From assembly GCA_023418915.1 (NCBI GenBank), contig JAEZYU010000067.1:69388-133387 (forward strand): a stretch of 64,000 nucleotides of DNA. Reading direction: 5' to 3'. Numbering within the stretch: the stretch's first letter is position 1; every line of letters starts with the position of its first letter. Shown one piece after another: positions 59,530 through 64,000 of this stretch. The notes under the pieces were generated by a model that made no database searches, had not been told where the DNA came from, and saw only the letters and a program-made list of their open reading frames with translations. Source of the stretch: Bacillota bacterium (GTDB lineage Bacteria; Bacillota; Clostridia; Acetivibrionales; DTU013). A program made the translations under genes and the position numbers.

Positions 59530-60858
59530 TTACGCCTTGAAATGCTTGAATTGAGGCAGCCACCCACGGTTTGCTTCAAACATTTCATCTACCATCCTTT
59601 TTATTTCGTCAAGGCTTAAGACCGCAGATGTCAACGGATCAAAGCAGACAGCATGGAATACTTTACGAGGATCTCCTGTTATGGCACCTTCCACCGCAAG
59701 CTCTTCACACCGCGCACTGGTATTTACTAAAATCGCCAGCTGTTCCGGCAGCGAGCCTACATGTAAAGGATCGAGCCCTCTTTTTGAAGCCAGCACCGGC
59801 ACTTCAACACAGCATCCTTCAGGCAGGTTATCTATGAGCCCGAAATTGCGCACATTTCCGTTGAACTCGAACATAGTTCCGTCACCTATAGTTGCATTAA
59901 ATATGTATGCCGCATATTCGCCGCCCCTCTTCAAATCTACACTCTCTTCGGCAAGCCATTCATCAATCTCTTTTTTCCATGTATTCTCACGTTCAAGATA
60001 TTCATTGAGAATAAAAGCATACAAACCTGGATTCCAGCCCGTTCCATGAGTACAGTATTTTTCTATCAGCTCGGGCCTCTTTCTGAACCATGCGTTATAT
60101 TCCGAATTGTGACCACTGGACTCTGTGACATAATAATCCAGATTGAGGTACATTTCATTCCTAACGATCTCTTCGTTGTATATGTCTCTGTTTTCTGTTA
60201 TCGCCTTTCTGATAAGAGGATACGCATCCTTACCATTCCACTTGTATTCGAGATAAAAGGCCTGGTGGTTGATTCCTGCGCAAAGATAGGTGATCTCACT
60301 CATCGGGGCACCGATCCATCTGGCCAGCATGTCTGCGGTTCCCTGCACGCTGTGGCAGAGGCCCGTGACCTTGACCTTGCTTTGACCCTGCATAGCTCTG
60401 CAGAGCATCGCCATTGGATTGGTGTAATTGAGGAATATAGCGTCCGGACAGTAACGCTCAATATCCTTACAGATATCAAGCATGACAGGTATTGTCCTCA
60501 GCGCCCTGAATATTCCGGCCGGACCTCTAGTATCACCGACATTGATGTCCACCCCGTACTTTTTCGGTATTTCAATATCGTGGCGCCATACATTTACTCC
60601 TCCAGCCAGTATCGTACAGACAACGCCGTCTGCATCTCTGAGTGCTTCAGCCCTGTCGGTAGTGGCGACTACCTTAGCTGAGTATTTTCCGGCCGCTACT
60701 ATCTTGTCAACTGCCTGTTTGATAGCAGACAGCCTGTCTGGATCAATGTCCATCAATGCTATTACAGCATCTTCAAACGCCGGAAATGATAGGATGTCTC
60801 TGACTAGGCATCTTGTGAAGCCGAAACTGCCTGCTCCTATAAAAGCTATCTTTTTCAT
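59530..60858 (-). CDS. melA: GH4 family alpha-galactosidase
   Basis: ATG 60858 has GGGGGAGGAGTATATA upstream. The 442-residue protein has the NAD-binding start KKIAFIGAGSFGFTR, LMDIDPDRL, NVGDTRGPAGIFRALRTIP, FLNYTNPMAMLCRAM and the metal/substrate motif GLCHSVQGTADML; the CHSVQ form is that of GH4 alpha-galactosidases rather than glucosidases (CHEVF types). It would hydrolyse melibiose-type alpha-galactosides in the cytoplasm using NAD+ and Mn2+, delivering galactose to GalK. Divergent from the AraC gene at 61299. Confidence 0.92.
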   Translation of the reverse strand: MKKIAFIGAGSFGFTRCLVRDILSFPAFEDAVIALMDIDPDRLSAIKQAVDKIVAAGKYSAKVVATTDRAEALRDADGVVCTILAGGVNVWRHDIEIPKKYGVDINVGDTRGPAGIFRALRTIPVMLDICKDIERYCPDAIFLNYTNPMAMLCRAMQGQSKVKVTGLCHSVQGTADMLARWIGAPMSEITYLCAGINHQAFYLEYKWNGKDAYPLIRKAITENRDIYNEEIVRNEMYLNLDYYVTESSGHNSEYNAWFRKRPELIEKYCTHGTGWNPGLYAFILNEYLERENTWKKEIDEWLAEESVDLKRGGEYAAYIFNATIGDGTMFEFNGNVRNFGLIDNLPEGCCVEVPVLASKRGLDPLHVGSLPEQLAILVNTSARCEELAVEGAITGDPRKVFHAVCFDPLTSAVLSLDEIKRMVDEMFEANRGWLPQFKHFKA

Positions 60859-60935
60859 TATATACTCCTCCCCCAGTTTTTTACTGAACATAGCTGTAAG
60901 GTCACTACCGTTAATCACAGCTGATTGTACCAACC

Positions 60936-61159
60936 GTATGATCCTGGCTGGATTACAGCAACCGTGTGATCGTGCTTGGGTTGCTGCATCAGTATGATCA
61001 CTCTTGAGTTACAGCAGCTGTATGATCACGCTTGAGTTGCTGCATCCGTATGATCACGCTTGAGTTGCAGCAGCCGTATGATCACGCTTGAGCTGCTGCA
61101 TCCATATGATCACGCTTGAGTTGCAGCATCCGTATGATCATACCCGGATTGCAGCAGAC
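60936..61159. repeat. 28-bp tandem repeat, eight units, in the melA-araC divergent region
   Basis: Units of exactly 28 bp, consensus GTATGATCACGCTTGAGTTG followed by CAGCATCC, follow each other eight times with a few substitutions, alternating TTGCAGCAGCC and TTGCTGCATCC forms. The array occupies most of the control region between melA and the AraC gene; each unit has TGATCA, so it may be a multi-site operator or simply a minisatellite. Confidence 0.85.
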
Positions 61160-61259
61160 AAATCATCCGATCGGATTCTAGTTAAATCCACAGCCATGCC
61201 GACACTAACATTCTATTACACACAAATTCTGCCGCCAATGGAAGTATGCTGTATAAATA

Positions 61260-61268
61260 TGTTATAAT
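61260..61268 (+). promoter_or_regulatory. Extended -10 promoter of the AraC gene
   Basis: TGTTATAAT (TGn-TATAAT) lies about 31 nt before ATG 61299, with AGGAAAGGGG as ribosome site between. No good -35 box is present, which suits an extended -10 promoter. Confidence 0.6.
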
Positions 61269-61298
61269 GCTTGATATAGGAAAGGGGTCATAAACTTT

Positions 61299-62138
61299 AT
61301 GAAACAGCAGTCTCTAATGATCCACCGTCTGAACCACACAGATCTTAATATGTACCAATGCGGTACAGAGTTCTGTGACCCGGGACACTATTATGGACCA
61401 GCTGTCAGGGACCATTACCTCATTCATTACATTCACAGCGGACAGGGAAGGTTCTGCGTCGGAGAGGATGTATACCATCTGCATGGCGGGCAGGGATTTT
61501 TGATCTGCCCTAATATTGTCACATATTATCAGGCAGATCCCCATGATCCATGGAATTATTCCTGGGTCGGTTTTCATGGGCTTAAAGCCGAAAGCTATCT
61601 AAAAGGTGCTGGCTTGTCAGCTCACAGTCCAATTTTCTCTACCAATGGTGATGACTTTATCGGTGTCCTGTTCAGGAATATGATCGAGGCAAAAAATCTT
61701 CAGAAGGGACGTGAGATTCGACTGCTTGGCTACCTTTATCTATTTTTATCCCAATTGATCGAGCACAACAGCAACGGCGGATTCACCGACCCCGGGTGTA
61801 CGAGAAAGGAATCATATGTAAAAAAAGCGATTGATTACATAGAGATGAACTATTCAAGAAAAATGAGCATAGCAGAGCTTTCACATAGCATCGGCCTTGA
61901 CAGGAGCTATTTGGGCAGTATTTTCAGAGAGCAGCTCAACACCTCACTTCAGGATTTTCTGAAGAACTACCGGATGGATAAAGCTTGTGAACTGATGAAG
62001 AATGAAAACCTGTCCATCGGAGACATATCACGATCTGTGGGTTACGATGACCCTTTGCTTTTTTCAAAGCTGTTCAAGAAATGCAAGGGTTCCTCTCCAA
62101 GGGAATACCGCAGGAACTATCGCAGCGGCAACATTTGA
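61299..62138 (+). CDS. AraC-family regulator of the alpha-galactoside locus
   Basis: The 279-residue protein has an N-terminal cupin-like sugar-binding region (DHYLIHYIHSGQGRFCVGED, GGQGFLICPN, WNYSWVGFHG) and a C-terminal double HTH (SIAELSHSIGLDRSYLGSIF and YDDPLLFSKLFKKCKGSSPR). This layout, with the WVGFHG piece, is typical of MsmR/RafR-type activators of melibiose, raffinose or galactoside genes. Its position divergent from melA supports that role. It would bind in the 60936-61260 spacer. Confidence 0.9.
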   Translation: MKQQSLMIHRLNHTDLNMYQCGTEFCDPGHYYGPAVRDHYLIHYIHSGQGRFCVGEDVYHLHGGQGFLICPNIVTYYQADPHDPWNYSWVGFHGLKAESYLKGAGLSAHSPIFSTNGDDFIGVLFRNMIEAKNLQKGREIRLLGYLYLFLSQLIEHNSNGGFTDPGCTRKESYVKKAIDYIEMNYSRKMSIAELSHSIGLDRSYLGSIFREQLNTSLQDFLKNYRMDKACELMKNENLSIGDISRSVGYDDPLLFSKLFKKCKGSSPREYRRNYRSGNI

Positions 62139-62197
62139 GCCGCAAACAGGTGTATCTGCTATGATTCTATATTCATAAGCTAAAAATCGTTTTTTTA

Positions 62198-62460
62198 CTA
62201 GGCAGCAATTCTTTTACACCTTTCTCTGAAGAACAGCTGATCGCACAGCGTCTTTTCCCTGCTGTAAGAAGGCTCTGTGATGCAAAGCTCAAAATTGAAA
62301 TAATCTATAGCATTCAAGTTGCTCATCTGTATCAACCATGGTTTTTGGTACAATAAAAACCGAGCGTTCCGAATATGAGAACTACGCTTATCACAACAGC
62401 CCGTCGCTCCGCAGGGTGCACCGCTCGATTCATTCGTCATGATAACAAGCACCTTTCTTA
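62198..62460 (-). pseudogene. Decayed, internally deleted copy of the AbiEi/DUF559-like gene
   Basis: CTAGGCAGCAATTCTTTTAC matches the 3' end of the intact copy (CCTAATAGGCAGCAATTC...). After a deletion, CAGCTGATCGCACAGCGTCT then TTTCCCTGCTG matches CAGCTGATCGCATAATGTCC then TTCCCCTGCTC inside it. The flank TATCTCTGAGTATTTTTTTA then AGTAATGAGTGG at 62459-62490 matches the promoter region of the intact copy (63690-63720). An 84-codon minus-strand frame is open here but is a chimera of these pieces. Confidence 0.65.
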
Positions 62461-62690
62461 TCTCTGAGTATTTTTTTAAGTAATGAGTGGGAATAAATTC
62501 TAAGTTAGTTATTTTTTCATGATTGCGTTACATAATTTGGGCTCGGAGGTGCATTATTGAGTCCATTATCATAAAATTGAATATCTTGCCACACATTAAT
62601 AGAATTTTTACTCACTTAGCAATTACACTTCTTGAGTCACCGGTATGTTTCAACTGAACTGTGTACTTGCGCACCAATTCTTCGCACACT

Positions 62691-62797
62691 ATAATGCATT
62701 TGTCAAAGAGAATTGTGAGAGAATTGATAGTTTATCGAAACCTAACGGTTGAAAACACACCTTAATCCAAGGAGGGACAACTATCACCTGGTTATTG
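62691..62797. repeat. Dispersed hairpin repeat, copy H
   Basis: Begins TATAATGCATTTGTCAAAGA (left-end type) and ends with GGTTGAAAACACACCTTAAT, AAGGAGGGACAACTATCACC and TGGTTATTG (right-end type), with the middle diverged. It ends at the stop codon of AbiEi/DUF559-like copy 2. Confidence 0.55.
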
Positions 62798-63676
62798 TCC
62801 ACCACTATACTGTTCAGAATCAGAGTTCCTAATAGGCAGCAATTCTCTCAACAGAGTATGCATATCATCAAACCTTTTTGTCTTAATCTGAATACGTCTA
62901 CCGAGTCGTACGGCAAGATTGCAGGCAAATTCCAAGCAAGCACCTCTGTCATACAACTGTATGGTGCTCAAATGCATCACGTTAACTCCCTGTCTCTCTA
63001 GCGCAGCTGATCGCATAATGTCCTTCCCCTGCTCCGACGGACGGCTATGATAAGCAAAGCTCTCATATTCGATGCCCAATCTCTCCTTTTTATAATATAG
63101 ATCAACAAAGCAATTATTCTGTCCAAGACGCTTCCTCGCTTCACCCTTTAGTTCGATTATTTGATTAAAAACTGCACCATTAAGCCCATAGCCCCCAAGA
63201 GCATTCGGCAGTCCCAGGATCATAAAAGCAAGGGATTCCATAATCGATGCAGAACCGTTTTCTACATATTTCATGGCCCTCAAAGCTTTTTTATGACCTC
63301 TATGACCCGAAGTTTTTGCAAGAAATGCATTGAGCTTTTGCTTTGTTGTAATTGATGACGAAGAAGATGCCGATGTGTGTGAACACAATTGCAGACCAAG
63401 CAGGATAAGCCGATGTATGCTCAATTTGTTTGCAAACTCAAGGAACACCAATTCCGGTGATGCAATCATTCTGCCGTTTCGCATTGTTAGTGCACCGTCA
63501 GGGAGAGGAAGCACACAAGAATAAATTCTTTTATTAGCAGCACAATGTCGTGCATTGTACTCAGACACCGTAACCTCGGTAATATCGGATTTGCTAATAT
63601 CTTCACCGAGAATGGTCTCAATACATGGTATATCCCATATCACAGCAGCGCTTTTATGACTTAAATATCCTTTCAT
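62792..63676 (-). CDS. AbiEi-like N-terminal domain with DUF559/PD-(D/E)XK-like C-terminal domain, copy 2
   Basis: ATG 63676 (MKGYLSHKSAAVIWDIPC) aligns with the start of copy 1 at 11577; five further codons upstream are open but unlikely. The 294-residue product keeps all features of copy 1: the LSH-SAA-W-IP start, MIASPELVFLEFANKLSIHR, GLPNALGGYGLNGAVFN, and a nuclease-like CFVDLYYKKERLGIEYESF with Glu and Asp/Glu in place. Identity to copy 1 is high (many 10-20-residue blocks identical, for example SGHRGHKKALRAMKYVEN). TATAAT is 6 nt before the ATG, so a leaderless message is again likely. Role unknown. Confidence 0.65.
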   Translation of the reverse strand: MKGYLSHKSAAVIWDIPCIETILGEDISKSDITEVTVSEYNARHCAANKRIYSCVLPLPDGALTMRNGRMIASPELVFLEFANKLSIHRLILLGLQLCSHTSASSSSSITTKQKLNAFLAKTSGHRGHKKALRAMKYVENGSASIMESLAFMILGLPNALGGYGLNGAVFNQIIELKGEARKRLGQNNCFVDLYYKKERLGIEYESFAYHSRPSEQGKDIMRSAALERQGVNVMHLSTIQLYDRGACLEFACNLAVRLGRRIQIKTKRFDDMHTLLRELLPIRNSDSEQYSGGQ

Positions 63677-63682
63677 GTAATT

Positions 63683-63710
63683 ATTATACATTCTCTGAGT
63701 ATTTTTTCAA
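63683..63710 (-). promoter_or_regulatory. Putative leaderless promoter of AbiEi/DUF559-like copy 2
   Basis: TTGAAA and TATAAT on the minus strand with a 16-nt spacer; TATAAT ends 6 nt before ATG 63676. The layout matches copy 1. Confidence 0.55.
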
Positions 63711-63875
63711 GTACTGAGTGGTCAATTTTGTGAATTTCAATTATTATTGGACAATTGCGTTACATAATTAAGGATTTCAATCTACTGCTAAACACCTTAC
63801 CATCAAAACTAGATGTTTCACCACACATTACTAGATTTTTTACTCACCTCATCTCTAATAGCCTTTCAAGACAAA

Positions 63876-64000
63876 ATCGAGTAGGGGGAAATTTCTTCCC
63901 CCTCTCACACCACCTGGCATGCCGTTCGGCACCAGGCGGTTCAATTCAAATAGTAGTCCACACAACTAATGAGCCCTCGCTTTGCGAGGATTTCTTTTGA
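63876..64000 (-). mobile_element. Group II intron, 3' end (domains V and VI), runs off the window
   Basis: On the minus strand, GAACCGCCTGGTGCCGAACG and GCATGCCAGGTGGTGTGAGA form a domain V-like hairpin (ACCGCC/GGTGGT outer stem, GAAC loop). A domain VI-like GGGGGAAGAAATTTCCCCC follows and then CTACTCGAT, a typical intron 3' end near 63876. It interrupts or lies beside the repeated flank of the AbiEi/DUF559-like gene. The 5' part and most of the intron-encoded protein are outside the window. Confidence 0.8.
63941..64000 (-). CDS. ltrA: Group II intron reverse transcriptase/maturase, C-terminal end (partial)
   Basis: The last 19 codons before the stop read SKEILAKRGLISCVDYYLN. RGLISCVDYYLN is a common C-terminus of group II intron-encoded reverse transcriptases, just ahead of domain V. 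The rest lies beyond the right edge. Confidence 0.72.
   Translation of the reverse strand, partial: SKEILAKRGLISCVDYYLN

Noticed and set aside
60936..61159. CRISPR array
   Set aside because: Units of 28 bp follow directly without unique spacers and no cas gene is near.
62198..62452. 84-codon minus-strand gene
   Set aside because: Better explained as a deleted copy of the AbiEi/DUF559-like gene in mixed frames.

Overview
Organism and general character. The window reads as a spore-forming low-to-moderate-GC Firmicute, most likely a clostridium. The evidence is a small acid-soluble spore protein, purine-rich Shine-Dalgarno sequences before nearly every gene, a phenylalanine T-box ahead of pheST, BlaI/BlaR1, and an AmmeMemoRadiSam-type gene. 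I cannot assign a genus from sequence alone.

Layout. 1-13.6 kb is a mixed regulatory and accessory stretch: the N-terminal part of a MEMO/LigB-like protein, a Cof-type HAD phosphatase, BlaI-BlaR1, an MFS transporter with its own regulator (transporter frameshifted), an AraC-GyrI regulator, a protein with (EQLQQA)n repeats, an ECF sigma/anti-sigma operon with two small partner proteins, an AbiEi/DUF559-like protein and a frameshifted AraC fusion. 13.6-28.7 kb is dominated by two convergent arrays of zinc-ribbon, membrane and secreted metalloprotease-like genes that share families; the minus-strand array is partly decayed. 28.7-36.1 kb is a tightly coupled minus-strand operon. It carries a frameshifted DUF2326 ATPase, a Cro/C1 repressor, a nucleotidyltransferase, an HD-CHAP fusion, a NUDIX-APH-kinase triple fusion, a TIGR04076-like protein and an MFS-LuxR fusion. 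It ends close to the 3' side of a tRNA-Leu gene. I consider this the best candidate for an undescribed system.

36.5-56 kb is mostly housekeeping: tRNA-Leu, a GGDEF-EAL protein, a PHP-domain protein with an ArsR repressor, a metallophosphoesterase, pgi, a SASP gene, pheS-pheT behind a T-box, a TPR protein, an MFS transporter, an RluA-type pseudouridine synthase and an rRNA-type methyltransferase. 56.3-62.1 kb is a galactose/alpha-galactoside locus: galK, galT and a GH4 alpha-galactosidase on the minus strand, with a divergent AraC regulator. 62.2-64 kb holds a decayed and an intact second copy of the AbiEi/DUF559-like gene and the 3' end of a group II intron that runs off the window.

Cross-cutting features. 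(1) Many intergenic regions are short tandem repeats (18-38 bp units). (2) A dispersed hairpin-rich repeat family, probably a miniature mobile element, occurs about eight times. (3) Several genes are broken by what look like single-base indels, mostly in homopolymers, so sequencing error, phase variation and true decay all need to be considered. (4) The AbiEi/DUF559-like gene exists as two intact and two decayed copies; the intact copies have a TATAAT box 6-8 nt before the ATG, suggesting leaderless transcripts.
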